NCBI GenBank assembly: GCA_030620005.1
Contig: JAUXAJ010000012.1
Location: 1 to 37,509, forward strand
DNA from: Promethearchaeota archaeon
GTDB lineage: Archaea; Asgardarchaeota; Lokiarchaeia; Sigynarchaeales; SOKP01
DNA: 37,509 nt
Direction: 5' to 3'
Positions 23,686 through 32,806 of this stretch are shown here, in pieces; the stretch's first letter is position 1; every line of letters begins with the position of its first letter. The notes below the pieces were generated by a model. That model had not been told where the DNA came from. It ran no database searches and was given only the letters and a program-made list of their open reading frames with translations. A program made the position numbers and the translations under genes.

Positions 23686-25710
23686 TCAAGAGTTTTCAAC
23701 CCATTTTAAAAATTCATCAAAGCGCCCTACATAACCGTCAAACTTGTTTATATCTTCTAAAAATTCTTTATACCGATTCCAAAATTCGTCGTAAATTCTT
23801 TTAAGAGACTCTTGTACCAAATTTTCGGGTATGTTTTTATTAGAGCGCCCTAAAATAAAGATAGGATGGTTTTCTTGTTTAAAAATCGTAAAAACATCAA
23901 TTCCCGTGTCCATAGATTTTAATTCTTTAGAAGTTAAAGTTTCACAGAAGTACAGAAAAGCAGAGATAAAACCACCGAATAGGTCGGGATTCTGTTTAGT
24001 TTCTGGAGCGTAAGAGATAAGGTTTAATCCGTCTTCCGTGCAGATCCAGATTTCTTTCAAGTTTCCTAAAGCACCATATTTTCCCTTTTTTTCTAACTGT
24101 AATTCTTGAATTTTTATTTTTAATTGATCATGTTGATCTTGATAATATTGTGCATAATTGTCTTCTTTTAAACTTTCATAAATCTCAATTATATTTCGCA
24201 ATGTTGTTAGTACATCCTCCACTGGTGTTTCGAACTTATCATAAATGTTCTTAGCAATTAATAACTCTGAAATTGCTTCTTTTGCGCGACCAATTTTGAA
24301 TAAGGACACTCCTAATTGTCTATGAAATCCGGAGATTGTAAAGAGATCCATGTATGCGTACGAAACCACCTTAGAAAGCATTTCATCAATTTCTTTAACA
24401 ATATTCTCGTGCATTTCTAATCTTTCTAAAGCCAGGATTATTAAATTGAAAATTATAAACTTACTTACCAAATCATTGGTTAAATCTGTATAATATAATG
24501 ATTTTCTATAACTATCTATAGATCGCGGCAAATTGTCCATTATATCGTAAATATTACCGATTAATTGATATATGTGTATAAGATTCTCATAATTCGATAA
24601 TTCTTCCCAAATCTTAATGCTCTCATTGTAATAATCAATTATTTCAAGTAATTTCGAATTTAAAATATCTTGTTCTAAGCTTCCTTTATTCAAGCTATCA
24701 ATGACCATGATATAACTTGTATTGCCCAGTTCAAGTAACGTTTTCGCTTGCTTTTCTTTATTAATAATCGTTATTTCTAACTTTTTAATTATTTCTAAAG
24801 CTTTTAAGAAAAAATTGATAGCTTTATCATTTTGCTTTAATTTTGTTAACACTTGTCCGTATATAAAATAAAAGCGAAATTTGTCTAAAAATTTGATTTT
24901 CTTCGATTCTAATTCGCTAAACTTTGTCATGGCAACCGAATAATCCCCAACTTTAAACGCACATAAGCCCTCCATGAATAAAGCGGTCTCACGATATTTT
25001 TGATGTTTAAGCTCATTTGAGAGATTTTCTAAAATTTCGAAATATTCCTGGGCAGCGTTGAATTTTTTTAGTTGGGACAAAGCAGAACCGAGAAAAAACG
25101 AGGCTTGAAGGATTAAATCTAACTTATTCTCTTTTTGAAATTGCGTGAATGCAGATTTCAATAAAACAAAGGCTTTCTTAAAATTTTTCTTTTTGAATTG
25201 ATCTACTCCTTTCGCATAATCCAAACCAGCTTCTTTTAGAGAATAATCCCTGTCAATACTAATATCTGCATCCTTAATTTTTTCTTCTAACAAAAATTGT
25301 TCGGTAATTTTATCAAAATGTTTTTTCAATAAAGGATTCTTAAGCTCGATGTATTCAATTCCAATATTGTAAATTATATCATCGAATTTTGTTAAATCCT
25401 CCTCAGAAATGTAGTCCGGAAACAAAAAAGTAACAATAAAAGGTTGGATCTTCTCCTCGTTATTTGGATTTTTAAACGAATCTAAAAAAACTCTTGCTGT
25501 ACGATTAATATTTATAAGAGGGAGCTTAAAAAATGCGCGTTCTATTTTTCCTTTTTCATCTTCTTTTGAAAAGAAATTATGATAGGCAAGAAAAATTTGC
25601 CGTGTAGTTTGTTCTAAATCAAATTTAGATTTAATCGATCTAGGATAAAATTCTATTATATTTACTCCTGTATTTTTATCCCAACTGGCTATAAAGGCGG
25701 AGATTTTCAT
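23686..25710 (-). CDS. longin-like / TPR / C-terminal longin-like domain protein (copy 1)
   Basis: A 674-residue paralogue of the downstream gene over its full length. Matching landmarks are the N-terminal SAFIASWDKNTGVNIIEFYP, LPLININRTARVFLDSF and PFIVTFLFPDYISEEDL, the TPR core beginning YAKGVDQFKKKNFKKAFVLL, and the C-terminal LKEIWICTEDGLNLISYAPE with FILGRSNKN. The two clearly arose by tandem duplication and have since diverged strongly. No enzyme motif or membrane segment is present. The ATG overlaps the stop of the 805-residue gene by four bases (ATGA), so the two are translationally coupled. Function unknown; an adaptor or tethering role with small GTPases or their roadblock partners is a reasonable inference. 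Confidence 0.65.
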   Translation of the reverse strand: MKISAFIASWDKNTGVNIIEFYPRSIKSKFDLEQTTRQIFLAYHNFFSKEDEKGKIERAFFKLPLININRTARVFLDSFKNPNNEEKIQPFIVTFLFPDYISEEDLTKFDDIIYNIGIEYIELKNPLLKKHFDKITEQFLLEEKIKDADISIDRDYSLKEAGLDYAKGVDQFKKKNFKKAFVLLKSAFTQFQKENKLDLILQASFFLGSALSQLKKFNAAQEYFEILENLSNELKHQKYRETALFMEGLCAFKVGDYSVAMTKFSELESKKIKFLDKFRFYFIYGQVLTKLKQNDKAINFFLKALEIIKKLEITIINKEKQAKTLLELGNTSYIMVIDSLNKGSLEQDILNSKLLEIIDYYNESIKIWEELSNYENLIHIYQLIGNIYDIMDNLPRSIDSYRKSLYYTDLTNDLVSKFIIFNLIILALERLEMHENIVKEIDEMLSKVVSYAYMDLFTISGFHRQLGVSLFKIGRAKEAISELLIAKNIYDKFETPVEDVLTTLRNIIEIYESLKEDNYAQYYQDQHDQLKIKIQELQLEKKGKYGALGNLKEIWICTEDGLNLISYAPETKQNPDLFGGFISAFLYFCETLTSKELKSMDTGIDVFTIFKQENHPIFILGRSNKNIPENLVQESLKRIYDEFWNRYKEFLEDINKFDGYVGRFDEFLKWVENS

Positions 25711-28124
25711 GATGTAATGAATTGGTCCAAGTGACTTTTTATCTCCAGGAATTTTTTCATGGATTCTTGTAATTCGATTTTTTTCAAAGCATTTATGCCT
25801 TCCTTACTTAATTGATTGATTAAAATTTTTAATTCTTCGAATTTGTATAACTCGAGAAGTTTATAATGATAATTACGAGTTCCAGTTTTCATTTCCCCCA
25901 CATTCCATTTGACAAGTTCACCTTGATCAGCACTAGTCGTATCATGAGGTAAAAGCTTTGGTTCTTCAATGAAATGAATATAATAAAGCGGAATTATATC
26001 TTCAATTATTACACCTTTAATTATTTCATAAGTGTTTGTAAAAGGCATTTTAGCCTCAAAAAGGCCTTCTAAATCCCGTGCATGTATATTAGAGTGAGTC
26101 TTTACGATTTTCAGCTGATCCTCAAGTAGAAATATTATTGAACGCGAAACTCTTCGTCGTAAATTATAATTAATTTCTACTTTTTCTTTAGGCTGAATGT
26201 TCTTTATTTGCCAATTTACCTCAATACCATCTGCTGTAAGAGATTTATCAGGTAATTCCTTAACGGATTGACCATTCAATTCCACATCGACAATTTCAAA
26301 ATTGTAAGGAATTAGATCGGTAATAATTGCTTCTTCAATTACATCATCAAATGGATTGATTAATCCCGACTGGATGATATAATTTGCTCTGTCATCGTCT
26401 TCTGATTTTTGAACATCTATTATTTTTTCGAGCTCAGAAATATCTCCGGAGGCACTAGTTAACAAGACTTTGTTTGTTATTGTGTTTTTAATTTCAACTC
26501 GATGTTCGTTAAGGATGGATTCAATTTGTTCCAACGATTCGCTAGCATCTTCGGATAAATCACCTAAAATCTCGTCAATAGAAAATTCTTCAACTAGGGG
26601 TAATACATCCTCATCTACTTCGATTATTTCTTCAATTTCTTTTGCTTTTTCTATTAATTTATCGCGTTCTTCAAGAACAAGTAGTTTAGCGGCTTCTTTT
26701 TCTTCAAGTTCGGTTTTAACTTGCTCGTATAATTTGGAATATTTCACAATTAATTCATCTTTTGAGAACGCATCGGCGATTTCGATGATTCTTTCACAAT
26801 TGTTCATAGCCATTAATAAACTACCTTTTTCCCTATTTTGCTTGAATTTCTTTTCAAGCTCTTTCATTTCTTTAGACAATTGCTCTTGAAGTTGCTTGTT
26901 TGCAGAAAAATCCTTTTTTAGTTTCTCCCTTAATTCAGAATATTTTTTTACCAAATCTTCTCTGTTTAATGAGCTTGCAATTCGTATTATCCTGATACAA
27001 ATCCGAGTTGCTTCTTGAATATTTCCTTTTTTTTGATGAATTTCGAATTTTTTCTCTAATTCCTCTAGATTTTCAATGGCTTTTATCTTTTTTTTTACGT
27101 CTTCTAATACTTTTCTGTATTTTCTCGTTGTCTCGTATTTTTTAACGCTTCTAGATATTTCAATAATTTTTTCGCAATCAGTTAATACATCCTTAAAATT
27201 TCCACTTTCTAAATTTTTGTCGATTCTAATTTCTAATTCTTCCATGTTTTTTAACGCATTTCCATACTTTTCTTTAGCTACCTGTATTTCCTTTATGATC
27301 TCTTCTTTAATTTGTGAATATCTATCACTCAATTCTGTTAACTTTAGGGAATTAGCTAATTCGATGATTTTTTCGCAATTTCGTAGCGCTGTTTCATACC
27401 TTTCATTTGTTCGATTTAAACTAATATTCTTTTCTAATCTCGAAATTCCTTTTAGTCCTTCAATTTTTTTTGTTACTTCTTCTAAAATCTTCGAATATTT
27501 TCTTTTAATATCGATTTTCTTAATAGATTCGGATATATTAATAATTTTCTGACAAATAATTGCGGTTGTTTCAAAATCGCCATTCTCTTTGCTAAGTTTT
27601 AATTGTTCTTCTAAATCTGCTATTTTTTCCATCCCTTTTTCATATTTTTCCTTGGTAGCAGAGATTTCTTTTCGTTTTTCAAATAATCGTTTGTTAAACA
27701 CTTTATCTTCTTCTAAACGAATTAATTCAATCATTTCTTCAATTTTTACCCTGGCTTCATCAAATTTAAATTGCATGACCAATCGATCACTTTCTTTCAT
27801 GGCATTTTCAATTAGTTCAATAGTTTCTTCGTTAAGTTTTTCCTCCACGAAATAAAATTTATAATCATATCGCTTTTGCTTTCCTTTAATTACTTCACAT
27901 GAACTTAAAATTATATTCCTATAGGTATTTCTCCAAGTAGAGATGTTTTTTTTAAAACCTGCTTTCTTAATTCTTTCTGTTTCGTCTATTCTCTCGACTT
28001 TTTCAACGATTTGCTCCTTAAAAATATCTTTATAATATTTTAAAAGCAAATCCTTTATCTCCTTCTTCCTTCCAAGAAAAACATTCTTATATTTTACGAA
28101 AATTTCGTTAATTTCTTCACTCAT
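25707..28124 (-). CDS. helical-repeat protein with two C-terminal beta-sandwich-like domains
   Basis: An 805-residue protein. Residues 1-100 are an unrecognised N-terminal part. Residues 168-475 hold five copies of a helical repeat with the core NCEKIIEIA...KYSKI. Their marker cysteines are at 191, 250, 317, 376 and 443, with spacing alternating 59 and 67 residues, so the true unit is a pair of about 126. Residues 480-560 are acidic linker. Residues about 580-665 and 690-770 are two related beta-rich domains (EEAIITDLIPYNFEIV with VNWQIKNIQPKEKVEINYNL; KGVIIEDIIPLYYIHF with VKWNVGEM), resembling DUF11-like sandwich modules usually seen on cell surfaces. There is no signal peptide. The gene starts 28 bases after the 928-residue gene and shares its repeat family. 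Confidence 0.65.
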   Translation of the reverse strand: MSEEINEIFVKYKNVFLGRKKEIKDLLLKYYKDIFKEQIVEKVERIDETERIKKAGFKKNISTWRNTYRNIILSSCEVIKGKQKRYDYKFYFVEEKLNEETIELIENAMKESDRLVMQFKFDEARVKIEEMIELIRLEEDKVFNKRLFEKRKEISATKEKYEKGMEKIADLEEQLKLSKENGDFETTAIICQKIINISESIKKIDIKRKYSKILEEVTKKIEGLKGISRLEKNISLNRTNERYETALRNCEKIIELANSLKLTELSDRYSQIKEEIIKEIQVAKEKYGNALKNMEELEIRIDKNLESGNFKDVLTDCEKIIEISRSVKKYETTRKYRKVLEDVKKKIKAIENLEELEKKFEIHQKKGNIQEATRICIRIIRIASSLNREDLVKKYSELREKLKKDFSANKQLQEQLSKEMKELEKKFKQNREKGSLLMAMNNCERIIEIADAFSKDELIVKYSKLYEQVKTELEEKEAAKLLVLEERDKLIEKAKEIEEIIEVDEDVLPLVEEFSIDEILGDLSEDASESLEQIESILNEHRVEIKNTITNKVLLTSASGDISELEKIIDVQKSEDDDRANYIIQSGLINPFDDVIEEAIITDLIPYNFEIVDVELNGQSVKELPDKSLTADGIEVNWQIKNIQPKEKVEINYNLRRRVSRSIIFLLEDQLKIVKTHSNIHARDLEGLFEAKMPFTNTYEIIKGVIIEDIIPLYYIHFIEEPKLLPHDTTSADQGELVKWNVGEMKTGTRNYHYKLLELYKFEELKILINQLSKEGINALKKIELQESMKKFLEIKSHLDQFITS
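26700..27623 (-). repeat. five coding helical repeats (59/67-residue alternation)
   Basis: Protein-level repeats inside the 805-residue gene. Each unit contains a ...GDFxxAxxNCEKIIEIA... helix pair followed by KYSKIxEEVKKxI. They are diverged at DNA level, so this is old duplication and not a recent array. Confidence 0.75.
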
Positions 28125-28152
28125 AGATATTACAACCCTTTTACATTTTTAA

Positions 28153-30939
28153 TTAATCGCTAAATTCCTTTTTATAATCCTCAAATTTATTGATAACCTT
28201 TTCAAACACTTCAAGCGTTTCTTTAATGGCACCTTTATTTAAAAGTTCCAATCCGTTATTATTTAATTCAATAATTTTTGATTTAAATTCGTCAAAATTA
28301 TCCAATACTTCGTGCTTCTTTTCTTCAGCAGCTTCACTCAACTTCTTAATATCTTCGAATATTTGAGTATACTTGCCCAGGATCTCATCATTACCAATAG
28401 TTTTTGACACCGTTATAATTTTCTCACAATTTTGTAGGGCAGTTTTGAAATCTTTATTCTTCCTATTTTCTTCGATAATTTTTTCGAGTTTCTTTACTTC
28501 TTCAATCAATTTTTCGTATTTCTCTTTTGCAACGATTAGTTCTTTTCTCTTTTCTTCTAATTTCTTCTTATATTCAGGAAAGTCTTGTTCTTTTAATAGC
28601 TCTAACATTGAATCTATTTTTGATATTGCGTCTTCAAACTGAAAGCGATCTACTAATTTAGAGCATTCTTCATCTAAATTTTTGATGATTTCTTTAATAT
28701 CACTTATTTCCCTCTTTATTTCCTCAATAGCCAGCGTGTATTTATCAATGGCCCACTTTATTCCTAACGGTTCAGAGATTTCTATGATTTTCTCGCAGTT
28801 TTGTAAGGCGGCATTAACATTCTTGGCCTTGAGATTATTTTTAATTTCAGTTCCCAATCTACTAATTTCGTCATTTATTCTTTTGTATTTCTCTTCAGCG
28901 TCAATTAACTCTTTTCTCTTTAAATCTAATTTTTTGTATTCAGGAAGGTTTTCATTCTGTAATAATTCTAAAATTGAATCTATTTTTTTTATAGCATCAC
29001 GATATTGAAAATTTTCTACTAATTTAGAACATTCTTCGTCTAGAAATTCGATTTTTTCATTCAATTCATTTAATTCTTCCTTTACTTGTTCTAAAATCTT
29101 GGAATAATTGTTTAAAACGGTATCATTTCCAATTTTTTCAGAGATCTGAACGATTTTTTCGCAATTAAGCAAAGCGGCGTTTAAATCTCTATTTTCTTGA
29201 TTCTCCTTGATTAATCCTTCAAGCTTGCTGATTTCTTCATTTATTTTATCAAGTTTTTCCTTGGAGGCCATGTATTCTTTTCTTTTTTCTTTTAGTTCAT
29301 CCACATATTCTGTAAAATCCTGATTTTTCAACAATTCTAACATTGAATCGATTTTTAAGATTGCTTTATCTATCTGGAAATTTTTTATTAGTTCATTACA
29401 CTCATCGTATAGCGCATTGATATCATTGAGTGAAATTTCCATTTGTTTCTTGAGCTGTTCTAAGATCTCGGAATATTTATCTTCAACAGCCTTATCTCCA
29501 ATTGATCCTGACAATTCAATAATTTTTTCGCAATTAAGCAATGCAGTTTTAAGATCATTATCCTTCCGATTTTTTTCAAGTATTCTTTCAAATTTGCGTA
29601 TTTCTTTTGTAATTTTATTGTATTTTTGTTCAGCTTCAATTAATTCGTTTCTCTTTTCTTCTAATTTTTTCTCACATTCAGGAAGGTCTTGCGTTTTTAT
29701 ATATTTCAACATTGAATCTATAATTACAAGCGCCTCTTTGAAGGAAAAATTATTCATCAATTCTGAGCTGTTAATAAGTGTTCTTTCGACTTCCTTGATA
29801 AGATCTGATTTCTTTAAGACTTCCTTTTTTTTCACGCCCGCCGCAAAATCGTTTTCAATTTTGGCCCATTTTTTTATTAAAGCCTCATCGTTTAGTTTAA
29901 ACAGTAGGCTCCAAGCGTCTTCTATGATATTTCTTGCTGCTTTTCTATTATTAGCTTCTACAAATTTATTAAACTGATATTCTAATTGCACGAGTTCTTT
30001 TCTTGCATTTTCTTGTCCAGATGTGAAATCTTGCCATAATTCTTCGTCTTTTGAAATGAAATATTGAGCAGCTGGTATAATTGGTAATTCTTGATAATCT
30101 TGATATTTTCTGACAAAATTCTGTACAATTTCTTGCGCTTCATTAATTTTTTTAAGTGCTACCAAGTCATCAAATTCATTCCTGACAGCCTTACTCTCTG
30201 CTTTAACTTCTTCAATTGTATATTTTTTATAAGTTCTCCCCAGTAATCTGGCTATATATTCTTCTTGCTCTCTTACTATTTCTTCGAGATCAGCTTCTTC
30301 AGCAATACTAATAATATCCTCAGCGATTCTAATTGCTTCATAGACTTCTCCTAATCTTTCGTGATTTCCTTGCGTAATTCTTAGTTCGTCTATTTGTGCT
30401 ATTACACCTATAATTTTCCTTCTTTCAATGTCTTCAATGCTATCTTTTAAATTTTGTTGGTCTTTTTCAAGAGCCTTATCTTCAATTTTTCGAGCTAATT
30501 CAATGATTTCGTCAGATATCCCGTAAGCTTTATTGAATTCCTCTGAATCAATTAAATCGTCTATTTTCTCCTTCAATTTATCAATTTCTGAGAGAACTGG
30601 AAGGATTTTTTCCTCCTGTGCTTTGATACGAGCCTCCAATTCTTCTCCCGTGAACTCAAAATTTTCCATGAAATTGAAAGTCTCTGAACCAGATTCAATT
30701 GTAATGTTACGCAAGACGCGTAATTCCGGATGATCTTTAGAGAAGAGCTCTCGTGCGTGAGGAATGAAAATCCTCAAGCTTGTTGAGGCATATTGTCCGA
30801 TCCAAAAAAATAGGTGCTTGTCGCTATAAATACCAAGAATATCATATAAAGTGAATAAATCTAATGGTGACTCTGTTGACACTTCATTGAAAGAACCGGA
30901 GTAATTTAATCTGAATATTTTCAGTTTTTCATCAATCAT
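28153..30939 (-). CDS. gelsolin-like domain protein with long helical-repeat array
   Basis: A 928-residue protein and first gene of the cluster. Residues 5-95 look like one gelsolin/villin-type domain: KIFRLNYSGSFNEV, then LYDILGIYSDKHLFFWIGQY, FIPHARELF, and RVLRNITIESGSETFNF before FMENFEF. These correspond to the gelsolin pattern IYVWxGKxS ... VxxGxEPxxFWxxF. Residues 100-380 are irregular helices of the same repeat family. Residues 386-873 contain four tandem 122-residue units, each made of DEECSKLVxxFQ, KIDSMLELL, EEKRKELI and NCEKIIEIS, with marker cysteines at 470, 593, 715 and 838. The C-terminal 55 residues are one more helix pair. It has no catalytic motif or transmembrane segment. 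An actin-associated or scaffold role is inferred from the gelsolin-like domain only. Confidence 0.65.
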   Translation of the reverse strand: MIDEKLKIFRLNYSGSFNEVSTESPLDLFTLYDILGIYSDKHLFFWIGQYASTSLRIFIPHARELFSKDHPELRVLRNITIESGSETFNFMENFEFTGEELEARIKAQEEKILPVLSEIDKLKEKIDDLIDSEEFNKAYGISDEIIELARKIEDKALEKDQQNLKDSIEDIERRKIIGVIAQIDELRITQGNHERLGEVYEAIRIAEDIISIAEEADLEEIVREQEEYIARLLGRTYKKYTIEEVKAESKAVRNEFDDLVALKKINEAQEIVQNFVRKYQDYQELPIIPAAQYFISKDEELWQDFTSGQENARKELVQLEYQFNKFVEANNRKAARNIIEDAWSLLFKLNDEALIKKWAKIENDFAAGVKKKEVLKKSDLIKEVERTLINSSELMNNFSFKEALVIIDSMLKYIKTQDLPECEKKLEEKRNELIEAEQKYNKITKEIRKFERILEKNRKDNDLKTALLNCEKIIELSGSIGDKAVEDKYSEILEQLKKQMEISLNDINALYDECNELIKNFQIDKAILKIDSMLELLKNQDFTEYVDELKEKRKEYMASKEKLDKINEEISKLEGLIKENQENRDLNAALLNCEKIVQISEKIGNDTVLNNYSKILEQVKEELNELNEKIEFLDEECSKLVENFQYRDAIKKIDSILELLQNENLPEYKKLDLKRKELIDAEEKYKRINDEISRLGTEIKNNLKAKNVNAALQNCEKIIEISEPLGIKWAIDKYTLAIEEIKREISDIKEIIKNLDEECSKLVDRFQFEDAISKIDSMLELLKEQDFPEYKKKLEEKRKELIVAKEKYEKLIEEVKKLEKIIEENRKNKDFKTALQNCEKIITVSKTIGNDEILGKYTQIFEDIKKLSEAAEEKKHEVLDNFDEFKSKIIELNNNGLELLNKGAIKETLEVFEKVINKFEDYKKEFSD
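28321..29784 (-). repeat. four tandem 122-residue coding repeats
   Basis: Four protein-level units of 122-123 residues within the gelsolin-like gene. Units 3 and 4 still share near-identical segments such as DEECSKLV and CEKII, so the array may expand by duplication. Half of each unit is the NCEKIIEIS repeat of the neighbouring 805-residue protein. Confidence 0.8.
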
Positions 30940-31226
30940 TACATATCAATCGAATTTGTTTTTACATTTATTAATATTTTAATGATTTTATTCTAATAAA
31001 TGCAAGTTAAACATTAAGTTATAATTTATTCTAATTACTATTACCTTATTTAATAATTTTAAATTTTTGTTATTTTTTTTAAAAAGTAGTTGATACATAT
31101 ATGACTAAAATTTAAATAAAGCTAAATAAGAGTTATTATATCATTTTTATAATATTAAATAGATTATATTTAATTACTACAAAATAAAAAACACATGAAA
31201 TAGAAATTAGAAATCCCGAAGCGCTC
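30940..31226. other. divergent promoter region
   Basis: Very AT-rich spacer between the four-gene minus-strand cluster and the plus-strand 384-residue gene. Several TATA-like stretches occur on both strands. No gene was seen. Confidence 0.5.
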
Positions 31227-32381
31227 ATGCAAAAATCCGATTATTTAAACATGATCAAGGATAATGTACTTGTATTTAACATCAATCTTTCCCCAGAATT
31301 TCAAGGAGAAAAATTGGATAATCACCTCAATAATTTTGACGAAAATTCTCTTAAAATAATTGCTGGATGCAACCAATATCTTCTTGAGTATTTCTTAACT
31401 ATCTCGAAAGGAAAATCTCAAAAAGACATGGAAGAATCACTTAAAAAAATGGAAAAATTATCGTACATGATTGGTCCTACTGGTAATTTGAGTTATTTGG
31501 GATCAAATCAAATAGAATACATTTTAACTAAGTTGGATTCGTTAATATTAAATGAGATTTCTGAAGCGAAAATTAGCTTAATTGCAGACGAACAACTAGA
31601 GAAAGAATTTGGAGCAGGGCAATACAACGAGTCTACGGCTCTAGAAAATCAGTTGGCAAGCGCAGAATTTTATCTCAAGGAAATGGGTTATAGTCACACC
31701 GATATTCAGGCTAAAATAAGAGAAATAAAACTAGAACCTAAAAAATTGGACGAATTATTTAATCTCCCCCCGAAAGAAATATATAGCGTGCCTCCAGAAT
31801 TAGAAGGAGGAGGAGACGGTTTAGCTCCTTCCAACGCACGGGACAGCGAAATTACTCAAGAGGTGCAAAAAGCCATTTCTCGCCACGTGCAATCAATCCA
31901 CCACGACTTATCCGAACAGAGAGTAAAGAAAATTAATGAGATAATGGAAAAGATAAAGGCTCACGTGAAAGATGACATGAATGACGAATACGAGAAGGTT
32001 TATGTACAGATACATCCTGATAGGTTAAATCGTGCCCTTAAAGTGTTTAAAGAAACTAAAAGGAAATCTAAAAGACAAAAACTGCTTTTAGAATGGTTCT
32101 TTACTACACATTTATTAGAGAATATAGAAGTTCGAGTTGAACATTGGCAAACGTCGGCTCGAGCCGATAGAAGTGCTGCTGGTGTTTACACTGCAGGTAT
32201 TTCCTTTTGCAGATATGATCAAATCGTAAGAGAATTTTCCGATTCCAAGTTTTCGAAGGTTATCAATATTACAAGACGGATACTACAAAAACCTTCTAAA
32301 AAAGCAATTCAAAAATTGGGACAAGACCTAGTTGCAGAAACGGGATTCGAAGAACACTTGTATTTCTACCCCGATGATTGA
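31227..32381 (+). CDS. hypothetical protein with possible UBA-like segment
   Basis: A 384-residue soluble protein I do not recognise. Residues 1-125 are mostly helical. Residues about 138-180 contain AEFYLKEMGYSHTDIQAKIR, reminiscent of the UBA fold with its MGF/MGY loop (153-155). A glycine/proline-rich linker (PPELEGGGDGLAPSN, 189-203) separates this from a charged helical C-terminal half, where VEHWQTSARADRSAAGVYTA is the most distinctive stretch. There is no signal peptide or membrane helix. If the UBA reading is right, it could act with the ubiquitin-type machinery suggested by the RING protein in this window, but this is a weak inference. It stands alone, divergent from the four-gene cluster. 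Confidence 0.6.
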   Translation: MQKSDYLNMIKDNVLVFNINLSPEFQGEKLDNHLNNFDENSLKIIAGCNQYLLEYFLTISKGKSQKDMEESLKKMEKLSYMIGPTGNLSYLGSNQIEYILTKLDSLILNEISEAKISLIADEQLEKEFGAGQYNESTALENQLASAEFYLKEMGYSHTDIQAKIREIKLEPKKLDELFNLPPKEIYSVPPELEGGGDGLAPSNARDSEITQEVQKAISRHVQSIHHDLSEQRVKKINEIMEKIKAHVKDDMNDEYEKVYVQIHPDRLNRALKVFKETKRKSKRQKLLLEWFFTTHLLENIEVRVEHWQTSARADRSAAGVYTAGISFCRYDQIVREFSDSKFSKVINITRRILQKPSKKAIQKLGQDLVAETGFEEHLYFYPDD

Positions 32382-32465
32382 TCTAAAGTTAATAGTGTTT
32401 ATTAAGATATAATTGAGTCTTCTAAGGAATTGATTTTTTTGGTGGAAAAATTATGAAGAAAATGA

Positions 32466-32738
32466 AAAGGACGGGATAATTTAAGAAAATTAATTATAAT
32501 TAACCATAATTGTAATAAGATTAGTGAAATCAAGGGATTGGATCATTTAAAAAGTCTTGAAACTCTAATTTTGTTAAAAAATTTTATATTACAACTGGAA
32601 GGTGTGAAAAATTTGGAAAGAATAAAAGTCTTATGTCTAACTGAAAATAAAATCAAATTTAAAGACGCTATTCTAGAACATCAAAAAGCACTTAAAAATG
32701 CTTATGAAAATACTTTAATATCAGCGGCATTTCTATAA
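32466..32738 (+). pseudogene. SDS22-type leucine-rich-repeat remnant
   Basis: The frame opens after a TGA at 32463-32465 and reads LRKLIIINHNCNKISEIKGL, DHLKSLETLILL, NLERIKVLCLTENKIKF: two to three LRR units of the NxIxxIxGLxxLxxL type. It then ends in a helical cap and a stop at 32736-32738. The only in-frame start is a weak TTG in the middle of a repeat (32538). An ATG at 32453 lies one frame off and soon stops. It is most likely the decayed C-terminal end of an LRR gene. Confidence 0.5.
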
Positions 32739-32806
32739 TATGGATTACGTTCGATTTTGTCCAAAGAAATATTGAATTTTCAAAATAATGGAGTGGTAAA
32801 TGAGAA

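Noticed and set aside
26470..29977. Several serine/phenylalanine-rich plus-strand ORFs opposite the repeat genes
   Set aside because: They are antisense shadows of lysine/glutamate-rich coiled-coil coding sequence.
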